Origin: Xylanibacter ruminicola
Lineage (GTDB): Bacteria > Bacteroidota > Bacteroidia > Bacteroidales > Bacteroidaceae
Reading direction: 5' to 3'
Assembly (NCBI RefSeq): GCF_900107775.1
Contig: NZ_FNRF01000002.1
Span: 727,518-791,517, forward strand
DNA: 64,000 bases
Shown: positions 1-9,690 of the stretch, piece by piece
Layout: each line of letters opens with the position of its first letter
Position numbering within the stretch: position 1 is the first letter of the stretch
Notes under the pieces: model-generated
The model's database searches: none
What the model saw: only the letters and a program-made list of their open reading frames with translations
What the model was told of the DNA's origin: nothing
Translations under genes and position numbers: made by a program

Positions 1-10
1 AAGTTTTCCT

Positions 11-946
11 ATGAACGTCAACAAACCTATCAGTCGAAGAAAAGCACTCAAGGTAATGGGCCTTGGAATGCTTGCAGCCTGCGTTCCGACGCTTCCGTCG
101 TTCGGAGAGTCCCCAAAGGAAAATGAGAAGATGACCAAACGTCTGATCTTCTATTTCTCTGCAACCGGCAATAGCCTTTATATAGCCAGGCAGTTGGGCG
201 GAGATGAAGCGACCTTGCTGAGCATCTCACAGGAAATTCACAACGAGCATCCTGATTATGAGGCAGAAGAAATAGGATTCGTGTGTCCCGTCTACTGTTT
301 CATTCCTCCTGCCATTGTCCAGGATTTCATTGCTCGTTCATCTTTCAAGGCCGATTATTTCTTTACAGTGGGCACTTATGGAGCCCATAGCACGATATTC
401 CCAGAGTTCGTTGATGACCTTGCCAAGAAGCACGGTTTTCAGATGAATTATATCTCCACCATCCAGATGGTCGATACTTACCTGCCGTATTTCGACATGG
501 AAAGGGAATTGGCCGACCCCAAGCTTCAGCGTATTCCCGAAAGAGTTGCCACAGTTCTTGCTTCTATCAACAATCGCGAAAACTATATTCAGGAGGTTAC
601 AGAGCAGGACAGGATGATATGTGACGGATATTACCGCATGTCGGGACGCGACCGCCAGCGCCCGACTGTGACAAGATCGGAGAAGATTGTCTTTGCCACG
701 GATGACTGCATCGGATGTGGAGTTTGTACTTCGGTTTGTCCACATGGCTCCTGGAAAGTGATTGATGGTCATTCGGTTGCCAATGGGGAATGCGAAAATT
801 GTCTGGCATGTGTTCACAACTGCCCGAAGAAAGCAATTTCAATCATTCCCACGCCTCCTGAACCCGAAGAGGCAAACAGGAATGCACGATATCGTAATCC
901 GAATGTCAGCTTAGCTGATCTCATCAAGGCCAATAGTCAAAAATAA
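11..946 (+). CDS. EFR1-type flavodoxin/ferredoxin lipoprotein
   Basis: Protein of 311 residues. The N-terminus has a twin-arginine-like motif (SRRKALK) followed by a hydrophobic stretch and a lipobox-like LAAC, so it is probably exported by Tat and lipid-anchored. Residues about 43-200 resemble a flavodoxin fold, with the FMN phosphate-loop motif FSATGNS. Residues about 233-275 hold two 4Fe-4S clusters (CIGCGVCTSVCP and CENCLACVHNCP). This is the EFR1 family layout, an electron carrier combining FMN and iron-sulphur clusters; the partner is not known. It is the first visible gene of an operon: the next gene begins 1 nt after its stop. Upstream sequence lies outside the window, so an earlier operon gene is possible. 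Confidence 0.85.
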   Translation: MNVNKPISRRKALKVMGLGMLAACVPTLPSFGESPKENEKMTKRLIFYFSATGNSLYIARQLGGDEATLLSISQEIHNEHPDYEAEEIGFVCPVYCFIPPAIVQDFIARSSFKADYFFTVGTYGAHSTIFPEFVDDLAKKHGFQMNYISTIQMVDTYLPYFDMERELADPKLQRIPERVATVLASINNRENYIQEVTEQDRMICDGYYRMSGRDRQRPTVTRSEKIVFATDDCIGCGVCTSVCPHGSWKVIDGHSVANGECENCLACVHNCPKKAISIIPTPPEPEEANRNARYRNPNVSLADLIKANSQK

Positions 947-947
947 T

Positions 948-2036
948 ATGAAAGTAGTTTTAGCCGCAGTACTGATGGGCGGATTGCTCACAGCCTGCAC
1001 AAACCAAGAACAAAATAAAAAAGAAGAGAATATGACAACATTGAATCTGACACAGGAGTGGGACAAGGTGTTCCCACAGAGTGACAAGGTAGAACACAAG
1101 AAGGTCACGTTCAAGAACCGCTACGGCATCGAATTGGCTGCCGACATGTACACACCGAAAGGCGCAATAGGCAAGTTGGCAGCGCTGGCTGTCACGGGGC
1201 CCTTCGGAGCCGTGAAAGAGCAAACAAGCGGCCTCTATGCCCAGCACATGGCCGAGTGTGGGTTCCTGACCATCGCCTTCGACCCCTCGTTTACTGGTGA
1301 GAGCGGTGGCGAGCCTCGCCGTATGGCCTCGCCCGACATCAACACCGAGGACTTCCTCGCTGCCGTCGATTTCCTGAGCAATCAGGAAAATGTAGATGCA
1401 GAAAGGATTGGCATCATCGGCATCTGCGGCTTTGGTGGAATGGCCGTGAACGCTGCCGCCATCGATCCAAGAATCAAGGCTACTGTTGCCTCGACGATGT
1501 ACGATATGAGCAAGGTGAACGTGGAGGGCTACTTCAAGAGCGAGGACACCCAGGCACAGCGCATGGAGAAGCGCAAGGCCATCGCCCAGCAGCGCACCGA
1601 GGACTTCCGTACAGGTACTTACAAGCGTGCAGGCGGTGTCATCGACCCGCTGCCCGAGGATGCACCGCAGTTCGTGAAGGACTACTATAATTATTACAAG
1701 ACCCCACGCGGCTACCACGAGCGCAGCGGCAACTCCACTGATGGCTGGAACGTCATCGGCTGTCAGTCGTTCCTCAACCAGCCCCTATTGGCTTGGGCAC
1801 ACGAGATTGAGTCGCCCGTCCTGCTCATTCACGGCGAGAAGGCCCACAGCCGCTACTTCTCTGAGTACGCCTTCGAAAAGATGACGGGCAAGAATCCAGA
1901 CGGCAAAAGCATAACTATCGGCAACAAGGAGCTGATGATTATCCCCGATGCTGTCCACACCGACCTTTACGACGACAAGAACGGGAAGATTCCATACGAC
2001 AAGATGGAGGAATTCTTCAAGACAAATCTGAAATAA
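948..2036 (+). CDS. alpha/beta hydrolase lipoprotein (dienelactone hydrolase-like)
   Basis: Protein of 362 residues with a lipoprotein signal peptide (hydrophobic segment ending LLTAC). The body is an alpha/beta hydrolase: a nucleophile-elbow-like segment GICGFGG near residue 160, an oxyanion-side region near GPFGA, and a C-terminal [10 protein letters not shown] segment that should supply the catalytic histidine. At the elbow the residue in the nucleophile position is Cys (G-x-C-x-G), as in dienelactone hydrolases. The substrate is unknown. An internal ATG at 1032 (MTTLNL) would give a cytosolic form like many relatives, but the lipobox argues for the long start. It sits within the redox operon, 1 nt from its neighbours on both sides. 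Confidence 0.8.
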   Translation: MKVVLAAVLMGGLLTACTNQEQNKKEENMTTLNLTQEWDKVFPQSDKVEHKKVTFKNRYGIELAADMYTPKGAIGKLAALAVTGPFGAVKEQTSGLYAQHMAECGFLTIAFDPSFTGESGGEPRRMASPDINTEDFLAAVDFLSNQENVDAERIGIIGICGFGGMAVNAAAIDPRIKATVASTMYDMSKVNVEGYFKSEDTQAQRMEKRKAIAQQRTEDFRTGTYKRAGGVIDPLPEDAPQFVKDYYNYYKTPRGYHERSGNSTDGWNVIGCQSFLNQPLLAWAHEIESPVLLIHGEKAHSRYFSEYAFEKMTGKNPDGKSITIGNKELMIIPDAVHTDLYDDKNGKIPYDKMEEFFKTNLK

Positions 2037-2037
2037 A

Positions 2038-2610
2038 ATGACGACACAAGAGTTCAGGGATTACATGGCCTCTGACAAGCCCGTTGAAGGCGGGTCTGAG
2101 GTTCACATGATGTTTCATAAACTTTCCCAAGAGGCTTTGCAGATTACGGCAGAGATTAACGGCAAGTATCACACGCCCGAAGAATTACATGACCTGTTGG
2201 AGCAACTTTGGGGACGTGAGGTGCCGAAGAGTGTTGGGATGTTTCCACCGTTCCACACCGACTGCGGAAAGAACACCGTGGTTGGCGAGCGCGTCTTTAT
2301 CAACATGGGCTGCAAGTTCCAGGATCAAGGCGGCATCATCATCGATGAAGGCGCACTCATAGGCCATAATGTCGTGCTGGCCACGCTCAACCACATGCTT
2401 GAACCAAGCATGCGAGCGGGAATGACACATGCGCCCATCCACATCGGCAAGAACGTATGGATTGGCGCAAACGCTACTGTACTTGCAGGTGTTACCATCG
2501 GCGATGGTGCAGTGGTAGCAGCCGGTGCCGTCGTGACAAAGGATGTCGAGGCAAACACGATTGTCGGTGGTGTCCCTGCCAAAGTGATTAAGAAGATTGA
2601 AATCGAATAA
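2038..2610 (+). CDS. sugar O-acetyltransferase, LacA/Maa/NodL type
   Basis: Protein of 190 residues. The N-terminal ~60 residues match the maltose/galactoside acetyltransferase cap domain, and residues about 75-185 form hexapeptide repeats of a left-handed beta helix (for example [23 protein letters not shown] split over the coils). The motif LNHM contains the histidine expected to be the catalytic base in this family. It transfers acetyl from acetyl-CoA to a sugar hydroxyl; the exact sugar cannot be told. It starts 1 nt after the hydrolase stop, so the two are translationally coupled. No signal peptide, so it is cytosolic. Confidence 0.88.
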   Translation: MTTQEFRDYMASDKPVEGGSEVHMMFHKLSQEALQITAEINGKYHTPEELHDLLEQLWGREVPKSVGMFPPFHTDCGKNTVVGERVFINMGCKFQDQGGIIIDEGALIGHNVVLATLNHMLEPSMRAGMTHAPIHIGKNVWIGANATVLAGVTIGDGAVVAAGAVVTKDVEANTIVGGVPAKVIKKIEIE

Positions 2611-2623
2611 TAAACAAAAAGGT

Positions 2624-3967
2624 ATGAGACTGAGGATAACGCTAATCTCGCTGCTGTTTGCGGCAATGGTACAGGCTCAGGGCATAATCGATGTACATTC
2701 ACATCTGATTACCTCTGAGTTTGTGTCAGCTTTGGAGAGCGAGGGCAAACTGATGGACGAGGGATTCCCCTTGCCGAAGTATGACGTGACGGAGCATCTG
2801 CGGTGGATGGACGAAGCTGGCATTGAAACATCGGTGCTGACATTAGCGGCACCACAGCCGACATCAGCCGAAGTGGTTCGTAAGACCAACGAGACCGCTG
2901 CCCGCATAAAGCGCGAGCACCCTGGGCGATTTCTGTTCTGTGCCGCCCTTCCTTTACCTGATGTGAATGCTGCTATCGAAGAAGCGAAATACGCCCTCGA
3001 CGTGCTGAAGGCCGATGGTATTAAGTTGGCAACAAACGTAAATGGGCAGTATCTTGGCGCACCAGAACTCGACACGCTGTTTGCTGTATTGAACGAGCGC
3101 AAGGCGGTGGTGATTCTGCATCCGCATCGCCCTGAACCAGTGAACAAGGAGGTAATGATACAGACGCCGCTGGCTATGCAGGAATACCTATCTGAGACCA
3201 CTCGTGCCGTAACGAATATGATTAGTCGCAACGTGCTGGCCCGTTTTCCGAATGTAAAGGTGGTGGTGCCCCATTGTGGAGCCTATCTACCGCTTGCCGT
3301 GCCTCGCATGAAATCGCTGACACCCGTGATGCAGGCCAACAAGATGGTGGGTGAGATAGACTGGAAGGCCAACCTTCGCGCCCTGTACTACGACCTCGCA
3401 GGCGCACACAGTCCAGAGACCATCCGCATGATGCTCACCATCACCACGCCCGACCATCTGTTCTACGGTTCCGACTATCCTTACGTTGCTACACAGGTGC
3501 TCACCCAGAGCCTCGCCCGCATGAAGGACTATCTATCGAAAGAGCCCGACCTTGCGCCATTCCAAAAGATGATTCTTTCGGAGAATGCCCGTTGGCTTTT
3601 TGGTCAAACCACCAATAAGCCAACCGCTGACGTACCTCACACTGATACGATGTTGTATCGCCTGGCTGAAATCGAGATTTATCCGCAATACTTGAAGGAA
3701 TACCTTGCTGCAGCCGCAGAAATTCAGAAAGCGAGCCTTGCCGAAGAACCAGGCGTAATCTGCCTGTTCCCAACACAAACAAAGGAAGATAGCTGCCAAA
3801 TTCGTATCCTCGAAATCTACGCCTCGCAGCAGGCCTACCAGCACCACATCCAGACAGCCCATTTCCTGAAGTACAAGCAGGGCACCCTACACATGGTGAA
3901 GCACCTGAAGCTGCAAGACCTGCAGCCGCTGACACCAGAAACAATGAACAGTATATTCAAACGATAA
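2624..3967 (+). CDS. secreted amidohydrolase fused to an ABM domain
   Basis: Starting at ATG 2624 gives 447 residues with a clear signal peptide (MRLRITLISLLFAAMVQAQ). An upstream TTG at 2597 would overlap the previous gene and bury the signal, so it is rejected. Residues about 20-330 are an Amidohydrolase_2 TIM barrel: IDVHSH supplies the first metal ligands, ILHPHRP and VVPHCGAYL further His residues, and FYGSDYPY the catalytic Asp. After a short linker, residues about 350-440 resemble the antibiotic biosynthesis monooxygenase (ABM/YgiN) fold. Relatives include aminocarboxymuconate-semialdehyde decarboxylase-type hydrolases. The fusion suggests hydrolysis or decarboxylation coupled to binding of an aromatic or quinone-like product, which is inference. 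Confidence 0.8.
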   Translation: MRLRITLISLLFAAMVQAQGIIDVHSHLITSEFVSALESEGKLMDEGFPLPKYDVTEHLRWMDEAGIETSVLTLAAPQPTSAEVVRKTNETAARIKREHPGRFLFCAALPLPDVNAAIEEAKYALDVLKADGIKLATNVNGQYLGAPELDTLFAVLNERKAVVILHPHRPEPVNKEVMIQTPLAMQEYLSETTRAVTNMISRNVLARFPNVKVVVPHCGAYLPLAVPRMKSLTPVMQANKMVGEIDWKANLRALYYDLAGAHSPETIRMMLTITTPDHLFYGSDYPYVATQVLTQSLARMKDYLSKEPDLAPFQKMILSENARWLFGQTTNKPTADVPHTDTMLYRLAEIEIYPQYLKEYLAAAAEIQKASLAEEPGVICLFPTQTKEDSCQIRILEIYASQQAYQHHIQTAHFLKYKQGTLHMVKHLKLQDLQPLTPETMNSIFKR

Positions 3968-3980
3968 ACAAACTACGATT

Positions 3981-5015
3981 ATGGAATACGTAAAACTTGG
4001 AAATTCTGACCTGCGGGTGTCGCGCATCTGTTTGGGCTGTATGGGATTCGGCGACCCGACTATCGGTCAGCATGCATGGACTATCGGTGAAGAACCCACA
4101 CGAGAGATTATACGTCGCTCGCTCAATCTGGGTGTGAACTTCTTCGACACGGCGATTGCCTACCAGTTGGGTACGTCGGAGCAGTACGTGGGTCGTGCGC
4201 TGAGGGATATGGCTCGTCGTGAGGACGTGGTGGTAGCCACCAAATTCCTGCCTCGCAGGGATGAGGAGATTGCCGCAGGCATCGGTGGCCGTCAGCATGT
4301 GATGAACTCGATCAATTCCAGTCTGGAGCATCTGGGCATGGACTACGTGGACCTCTACATCTACCACATCTGGGATTACAAGACGCCCGCCGAGGAAATC
4401 CTTGAAGGCATGAACGATGTAGTGCGCGCTGGCAAGGCCCGCTACATCAGCATTGCCAACGTGTATGCCTACCAGTTGGCAAAGATGAATGCGCTGGCCG
4501 AACGGAACGGTTGGGCGAAGTTCATCAGCGTGCAGAATCACTACAACCTGATTATGCGTGAGGAAGAGCGAGAGATGCAGCTACTGTGTCGTGAGGACAA
4601 CATCGCACAGACACCCTACAGCGCACTGGCCTCTGGTAAGTTGGCGAAGCGCCCCGGCGAGACATCACTGCGACAGGAGAAGGACGCATTCATGCACTTC
4701 AAGTACGATGCCACCGCCGAGCAGGACAACCGCATCGTAGAGCGCGTGGTGGAGTTGGCTGACCGCTACGGTGTGGAGATGACGCAGGTGTCGCTGGCCT
4801 GGCTGCTACAGAAGGTAGAATCGCCCATCGTTGGCGCCACGAAGCTGCATCACATCGAGGGTGCCGTGAAGTCGCTCGACCTGCACCTGACCGCTGAAGA
4901 CATCGCTTATCTTGAAGAGCCCTACGTGCCACACAACCTCAGTGGCGTGATGGCAGTCAATAAGCCCATCATGAGCGAGGACCCCGTGTGGGTGACGGCA
5001 AGGAGGAATAAGTAA
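3981..5015 (+). CDS. aldo/keto reductase
   Basis: Protein of 344 residues, AKR superfamily TIM barrel. Visible signatures are LGCMGFGDP near the N-terminus, the catalytic-base motif NFFDTAIAYQLGTSEQ (Asp and Tyr of the tetrad), Lys in VVATKF and His in YIYHIWD. The C-terminal half ends with the NADPH-binding segment around SPIVGATKLHHIEGAV. It reduces aldehydes or ketones with NADPH; the substrate is unknown. No signal peptide. It is separated by only 13 nt from the amidohydrolase and 9 nt from the next gene, in the same operon. Confidence 0.92.
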   Translation: MEYVKLGNSDLRVSRICLGCMGFGDPTIGQHAWTIGEEPTREIIRRSLNLGVNFFDTAIAYQLGTSEQYVGRALRDMARREDVVVATKFLPRRDEEIAAGIGGRQHVMNSINSSLEHLGMDYVDLYIYHIWDYKTPAEEILEGMNDVVRAGKARYISIANVYAYQLAKMNALAERNGWAKFISVQNHYNLIMREEEREMQLLCREDNIAQTPYSALASGKLAKRPGETSLRQEKDAFMHFKYDATAEQDNRIVERVVELADRYGVEMTQVSLAWLLQKVESPIVGATKLHHIEGAVKSLDLHLTAEDIAYLEEPYVPHNLSGVMAVNKPIMSEDPVWVTARRNK

Positions 5016-5024
5016 AAAACGACT

Positions 5025-6032
5025 ATGAAGAAGATTGTAATATTTTTATTTGCAATACTGATGATGACAACAGTAAACAGTCAGACGCTGACAGAGCGTC
5101 AAAAGGGATTGGCAGCGTGTGCCTGTCTGATGGCACAGGGTGATATGAATCGTTTGGAGCCTACCGTGCGTATGGCTCTCAACAAGGGCGTAACCATCAA
5201 CGAACTGAAGGAAGCATTCTCGCAGTTGTATGCATATACAGGGTTCCCACGAAGTCTGAATGCGCTGGGCATATTGAACAAAGTACTGGAGAATCGGAGT
5301 GCAAACTGGCAGGAAGGCAAGCCCTGGGTGCGACCTGCCAAGTGGGACGATGCCCGCAAGGCCTACGAACTGGGCGTGAAGAACCAGACGCAGCTATCGG
5401 GCCGTCCTTTCAACTACGACTTCTGTCCGCAGGATGATTACTATCTGAAGTCGCACCTTTTCGGCGACATCTTCGCTGGCGAACAACTCACAAATGCCGA
5501 CCGCGAGATAGTGACCGTTGCAGCCCTAAGCGGTCTTGAGGGTGTGACACCTCAGTTGGCTGCCCACAAGAAAGGTGCTGTGAACATGGGTAATTCGCAG
5601 GAGCTTGTCGATGAACTCTGTGCGTGGCTCGATAGCGAGGGCTATACCCTGCGCAGTAAGTGGCCGAAGGGAGAACCGAATACTGGCTACGCGCAGTATT
5701 TCATCGGCAACAGCTATCTGGCCAACGTAGGCGGTGGTGTGATGAACGTGACCTTCGAGCCTCGCTGCCGCAACAACTGGCACATCCACCACAAGCAGGT
5801 ACAAGTGCTCATCTGCGTTGCTGGTCGCGGCTGGTATCAGGAATGGGGCAAGGAGCCTGTGGAAATGACTCCCGGCACCGTCATTGCAATCCCTGCAGAA
5901 GTAAAACACTGGCACGGTGCCGCCAAGGACTCATGGTTCCAGCATCTGACGTATCATAAGGATGTGCAGGATGGAGCATCGAACGAGTGGTTAGAGCCTG
6001 TGACGGACGAGATTTACAACAAACTACAATAG
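5025..6032 (+). CDS. carboxymuconolactone decarboxylase-family protein with C-terminal cupin
   Basis: Protein of 335 residues with a signal peptide (MKKIVIFLFAILMMTTVNSQ). Two tandem carboxymuconolactone decarboxylase-like segments (about residues 30-105 and 130-205) are followed by a cupin_2 domain (about 230-320), whose HIHHKQ and KHWHG histidines fit metal binding. Canonical AhpD-type CxxC is not present; CAC occurs near residue 32. The enzyme probably acts on lactones or quinones in the periplasm, but no substrate can be assigned. Last gene of the operon; a strong hairpin follows within 12 nt. Confidence 0.85.
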   Translation: MKKIVIFLFAILMMTTVNSQTLTERQKGLAACACLMAQGDMNRLEPTVRMALNKGVTINELKEAFSQLYAYTGFPRSLNALGILNKVLENRSANWQEGKPWVRPAKWDDARKAYELGVKNQTQLSGRPFNYDFCPQDDYYLKSHLFGDIFAGEQLTNADREIVTVAALSGLEGVTPQLAAHKKGAVNMGNSQELVDELCAWLDSEGYTLRSKWPKGEPNTGYAQYFIGNSYLANVGGGVMNVTFEPRCRNNWHIHHKQVQVLICVAGRGWYQEWGKEPVEMTPGTVIAIPAEVKHWHGAAKDSWFQHLTYHKDVQDGASNEWLEPVTDEIYNKLQ

Positions 6033-6042
6033 ATATTATATT

Positions 6043-6081
6043 CTCTTTGCCGTCCCAAAAAGAAAGAGGGGCGGCAAAGAG
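6043..6081 (+). terminator. operon terminator
   Basis: A 14-bp stem with one mismatch: left arm CTCTTTGCCGTCCC at 6043-6056, right arm GGGGCGGCAAAGAG at 6068-6081, then TTTG. It closes the six-gene plus-strand operon; the stem could also stop transcription from the opposite side. Positions 6082-6216 hold no gene or other signal that I can see. Confidence 0.8.
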
Positions 6082-6216
6082 TTTGTCAAACCGCAGAACG
6101 GTTTAGTTTATTCCCATATAAAGCATCACTTAAAGACGCATCAGATGCATTCCTTGCTCGCTTCACAGCGATTGCAAGAATGTGCAAAAATCTGCGTGGG
6201 AAAGTGATTTTGGGTT

Positions 6217-7545
6217 TTATTTCTTTTCCTTACCGTGAACGCTCTTAATCTTCATGCCTAACTTACCAGGCAGGATGGCGTTAAGACCTACGCCTACGAT
6301 AGCCGAGAGGGCTAAGCCTGAGAAGTGGATAGGACCGAAGCTTACGTTATCGTCGGCACCGTATTTCACGCCGATAGCGATAACCAGAATCAAAGCAGCC
6401 ACAAACACATTTCGTGAAGAGTTGAAATCTACGCTATCCTCAACCAGGTTGCGAACACCCACAGCCGAGATCATACCGTAGAGAATCAAGCTAACACCTC
6501 CGATGGTAGCAGCAGGCATCAAGCCAATCAAGCAAGCGAACTTAGGACAGAACGACAGCAGGATGGCAAAGATAGCAGCCAGACGAATCACAGCAGGGTC
6601 GAACACCTTAGTAAGGTTCAGCACGCCGGTATTCTCGCCGTAAGTGGTGTTAGCAGGCGCACCAAACAGCGAAGCAAACGCAGTAGCCAGTCCGTCACCC
6701 ATCAGCGTACGATGCAAGCCGGGCTCCTTCAGGAAGTCCTTACCTACGGTAGATGAGATAGCACACATATCACCGATGTGCTCCATGATGGTAGCGATGG
6801 CGATAGGCATGATGGCGATGATGGTAGAAATCAGGAACGTGGTATCCATATTATCCCATACAGCCAGCGCGGTCTGCTCCTTGCTGAAAGGCAAACCAAT
6901 CCAGTCGGCCTCGCCCAGCGAAGTAAAATCAACCTCGCCCATCGCAACGGCAACGCTATAGCTCACCACAACACCCAGCAGGATAGGGATAATCTTGATG
7001 ATACCCTTACCACACACGCTGGCAATAATTACTGTAGCCAAAGCCACGATAGCCAAAGTCCAGTTGGTGGTACAGTTCTGGATAGCGCTACCCGAGAGCA
7101 CCAGACCGATGGCAATAATCATCGGGCCTGTTACCAAAGGCGGGAAGAAACGCAGGATTCGCTCGATACCGAACGACTTGATGAGTCCGGCCATCACGAA
7201 ATAGCACAAACCGGCAAAGAACACGCCGATACAGGCATAATCCAAAGCCAGCGTCTCGCTCATTCCCTGCTCTACGCCCAGTGCCTTCACCGCCATGTAG
7301 CCGCCCAGGAAGGCGAACGACGAGCCAAGGAAAGCTGGCACCTTAAACTTGCTGATAGCATGGAACACCAATGTGCCGATACCCGCAAACAGCAAGGTCG
7401 ACGACACTGAGAGACCGGTTAACACAGGTACCAACACAGTGGCACCAAACATCGCAAACAAATGTTGGACACCCAAAATAACATACTTTGGCATGCCCAG
7501 TTCTCTGGCATCAAAGATGCCTTCTTTTTCTTCTATCTGATTCAT
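6217..7545 (-). CDS. uraA: uracil/xanthine permease, NCS2 family
   Basis: Integral membrane protein of 442 residues with about 12-14 hydrophobic segments. It carries the NCS2 nucleobase:cation symporter signature regions: QHLFAMFGATVLVP near the N-terminus, the FPPLVTGPMI segment, and IMEHIGDMCAISS with the conserved Glu of helix 8. The GLATAFASLFGAPANTTYGEN segment contains the second conserved acidic residue of the helix-10 motif. These point to uracil uptake by proton symport, although xanthine transporters share the fold. The start codon lies 12 nt after the ettA stop, so the two may be cotranscribed. Confidence 0.9.
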   Translation of the reverse strand: MNQIEEKEGIFDARELGMPKYVILGVQHLFAMFGATVLVPVLTGLSVSSTLLFAGIGTLVFHAISKFKVPAFLGSSFAFLGGYMAVKALGVEQGMSETLALDYACIGVFFAGLCYFVMAGLIKSFGIERILRFFPPLVTGPMIIAIGLVLSGSAIQNCTTNWTLAIVALATVIIASVCGKGIIKIIPILLGVVVSYSVAVAMGEVDFTSLGEADWIGLPFSKEQTALAVWDNMDTTFLISTIIAIMPIAIATIMEHIGDMCAISSTVGKDFLKEPGLHRTLMGDGLATAFASLFGAPANTTYGENTGVLNLTKVFDPAVIRLAAIFAILLSFCPKFACLIGLMPAATIGGVSLILYGMISAVGVRNLVEDSVDFNSSRNVFVAALILVIAIGVKYGADDNVSFGPIHFSGLALSAIVGVGLNAILPGKLGMKIKSVHGKEKK

Positions 7546-7557
7546 GTGATTAAAAAG

Positions 7558-9255
7558 TTATTCTTCCATCAATTTACGGTAACGGGCGCGTTTGGGCTCC
7601 TCTAAGCCTAAGCGCTGGGCCTTGTTGCTCTCGTACTCACTGTAGTTACCCTCGAAGTAGAACACATTTCCTTCGCCCTCGAAGGCGAGAATGTGTGTAC
7701 AGATACGATCCAGGAACCAACGGTCGTGACTGATGATAACGGCACAACCGGCAAAAGCCTCCAGACCTTCCTCGAGTGCACGAAGGGTGTTTACGTCGAT
7801 ATCATTGGTAGGCTCATCGAGCAACAGCACATTACCTTCCTGTTTCAGGGCAATGGCCAAGTGCAGACGATTACGCTCACCACCTGAGAGCACGCCGCAC
7901 TTCTTTTCCTGATCGGCACCGCTGAAGTTAAAGCGGCTCAGATAAGCACGCACGTTTACATCCTTACCGCCCATACGGATGGTCTCGTTACCCTGACTCA
8001 CCACCTCGTAAACCGACTTGGTGGGGTCGATATCCTTGTGCTGCTGATCCACGTAGCTCAGCTTAACGGTCTCGCCCACGGCAAACGAACCGGCATCGGG
8101 CTTGTCCAAGCCCATAATCAGGCGGAACAACGTGGTTTTACCCGCACCGTTAGGACCAATCACACCTACGATACCGTTTGGTGGCAGGTTGAAATTCAGA
8201 TCAGTAAACAGCGTTTTCTCGGGGAACGACTTAGCCACGTGCTCAGCCTCGATCACCTTATTACCCAAACGAGGTCCATTAGGAATAAAGATTTCCAGTT
8301 TCTCTTCCTTCTGCTTCTGCTCCTCGTTCAGCATCATCTCGTACGAGTTCAGACGGGCCTTACCCTTAGCGTGACGAGCCTTGGGCGCCATACGTACCCA
8401 CTCCAACTCGCGCTCCAGAGTCTTGCGGCGCTTCGATGCCGATTTCTCTTCCTGTGCCAAACGCTGACTCTTCTGCTCCAGCCAGCTTGAGTAGTTACCC
8501 TTCCAGGGGATACCCTCGCCGCGATCCAGTTCCAGAATCCACTCAGCCACATCGTCCAGGAAGTAACGGTCGTGCGTTACGGCAATCACCGTACCCTCGT
8601 ACTGCTGCAGGTGCTGCTCCAACCAGTCGATACTCTCAGCATCCAGATGGTTGGTAGGCTCATCGAGCAACAACACATCGGGCTTCTGCAGCAACAAGCG
8701 GCACAAAGCCACACGGCGGCGCTCACCACCTGAGAGGTTCTTCACGCTCCAGTCACCTGGAGGACAGTTCAGCGCAGCCATCGCGCGATCCAGCTTCGAG
8801 TCCATATTCCAGGCATCGGTGGCGTCGATGATATCCTGCAGTTCAGCCTGGCGCTGCATCAGCTTATCCATCTTATCGGCATCCTCGTAATATTCTGGTA
8901 ATCCGAACTTTACGTTTATCTCATCGTACTCAGCCAGCGCGTCGTACACGTGCTGCACGCCTTCCATCACGTTCTCCTTCACCGTTTTCTCCTCGTTCAG
9001 CGGTGGTTCCTGTGGCAGATAGCCCACGCTGTAGCCTGGACTCCACACCACATTTCCCTGATACTGCTGATCCAGTCCGGCGATAATCTTCATCAACGTA
9101 GATTTACCAGCACCATTCAAACCGATGATACCGATCTTAGCGCCATAGAAAAAGCTCAGGTAGATGTTTTTGAGTACTTGTTTCTGATTTTGCTGGATAG
9201 TTTTGCTCACGCCTACCATCGAGAAAATCACTTTCTTATCGTCAACTGTTGCCAT
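7558..9255 (-). CDS. ettA: energy-dependent translational throttle protein EttA (ABC-F)
   Basis: ABC-F ATPase of 565 residues. Two nucleotide-binding domains are visible, each with Walker A (GLNGAGKST; GPNGAGKTT), signature (LSGGERRR; LSGGERNR) and Walker B (LLLDEPTNHLD; LLLDEPTNDID). The charged linker between them is the P-site tRNA-interaction motif region. The second Walker B extension NDIDVNTLRALEEGLE is typical of EttA. It binds the ribosomal E site and gates entry into elongation by energy level. I chose ATG 9255 (MATVDDK); the longer frame begins at a TTG inside the promoter -7 element, so it cannot be the start. Confidence 0.92.
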   Translation of the reverse strand: MATVDDKKVIFSMVGVSKTIQQNQKQVLKNIYLSFFYGAKIGIIGLNGAGKSTLMKIIAGLDQQYQGNVVWSPGYSVGYLPQEPPLNEEKTVKENVMEGVQHVYDALAEYDEINVKFGLPEYYEDADKMDKLMQRQAELQDIIDATDAWNMDSKLDRAMAALNCPPGDWSVKNLSGGERRRVALCRLLLQKPDVLLLDEPTNHLDAESIDWLEQHLQQYEGTVIAVTHDRYFLDDVAEWILELDRGEGIPWKGNYSSWLEQKSQRLAQEEKSASKRRKTLERELEWVRMAPKARHAKGKARLNSYEMMLNEEQKQKEEKLEIFIPNGPRLGNKVIEAEHVAKSFPEKTLFTDLNFNLPPNGIVGVIGPNGAGKTTLFRLIMGLDKPDAGSFAVGETVKLSYVDQQHKDIDPTKSVYEVVSQGNETIRMGGKDVNVRAYLSRFNFSGADQEKKCGVLSGGERNRLHLAIALKQEGNVLLLDEPTNDIDVNTLRALEEGLEAFAGCAVIISHDRWFLDRICTHILAFEGEGNVFYFEGNYSEYESNKAQRLGLEEPKRARYRKLMEE

Positions 9256-9275
9256 ATTGATTTTTGTTATTTGGC

Positions 9276-9284
9276 GCAAATTTA
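9276..9284 (-). promoter_or_regulatory. -7 element for ettA
   Basis: On the minus strand the sequence reads TAAATTTGC, matching the Bacteroidetes -7 consensus TAnnTTTG, 21 nt upstream of the ettA ATG. Its position decides the start codon of ettA. Confidence 0.55.
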
Positions 9285-9384
9285 CTAAAAATCCTTGAAT
9301 TGTGCTTTGTTTTCAGCAAATTTCTTTGCCAAACAGATTATTTTGCCTATTTTTGCACCTAACAAACATTAAATATTAAAGGTT

Positions 9385-9690
9385 ATGGTAAAGCATATTA
9401 TTCTTTGGACATTGAATCCAGAACTGAGTGAAGAGGAGAAGCAGACCGTTAAGGCAGGTATCAAAGCTGGCCTTGAGGGATTGGTAGGTAAGGTTCCCGG
9501 ACTGCTCGATGTTAAGGTTCATATCGATGGCCGTCTGGCTTCATCAAATGCCGACGTGATGCTCGACAGCACGCTCGAAAGCGAAGAAGCGCTGAAGGGC
9601 TATGCCGTTCACCCCGAGCATGTAGCCGTAGCCAACGGTAAAGTTCGTCCTTACACCGTTCAGCGCTCCTGCCTCGATTTCGAGATTTAA
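9385..9690 (+). CDS. Dabb (stress-responsive alpha/beta barrel) protein
   Basis: Protein of 101 residues with the whole length of a Dabb domain: it opens MVKHIILWTL, with the conserved His, and contains LEGLVGKVPGLLDVKV and a C-terminal HPEHVAVANGKVRP. Members form dimeric ferredoxin-like barrels; most bacterial ones have no proven function. Its own promoter TATTTTTGC lies about 35 nt upstream. The stop overlaps the stop of the convergent dehydrogenase gene within the palindrome TTAA. Confidence 0.88.
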   Translation: MVKHIILWTLNPELSEEEKQTVKAGIKAGLEGLVGKVPGLLDVKVHIDGRLASSNADVMLDSTLESEEALKGYAVHPEHVAVANGKVRPYTVQRSCLDFEI

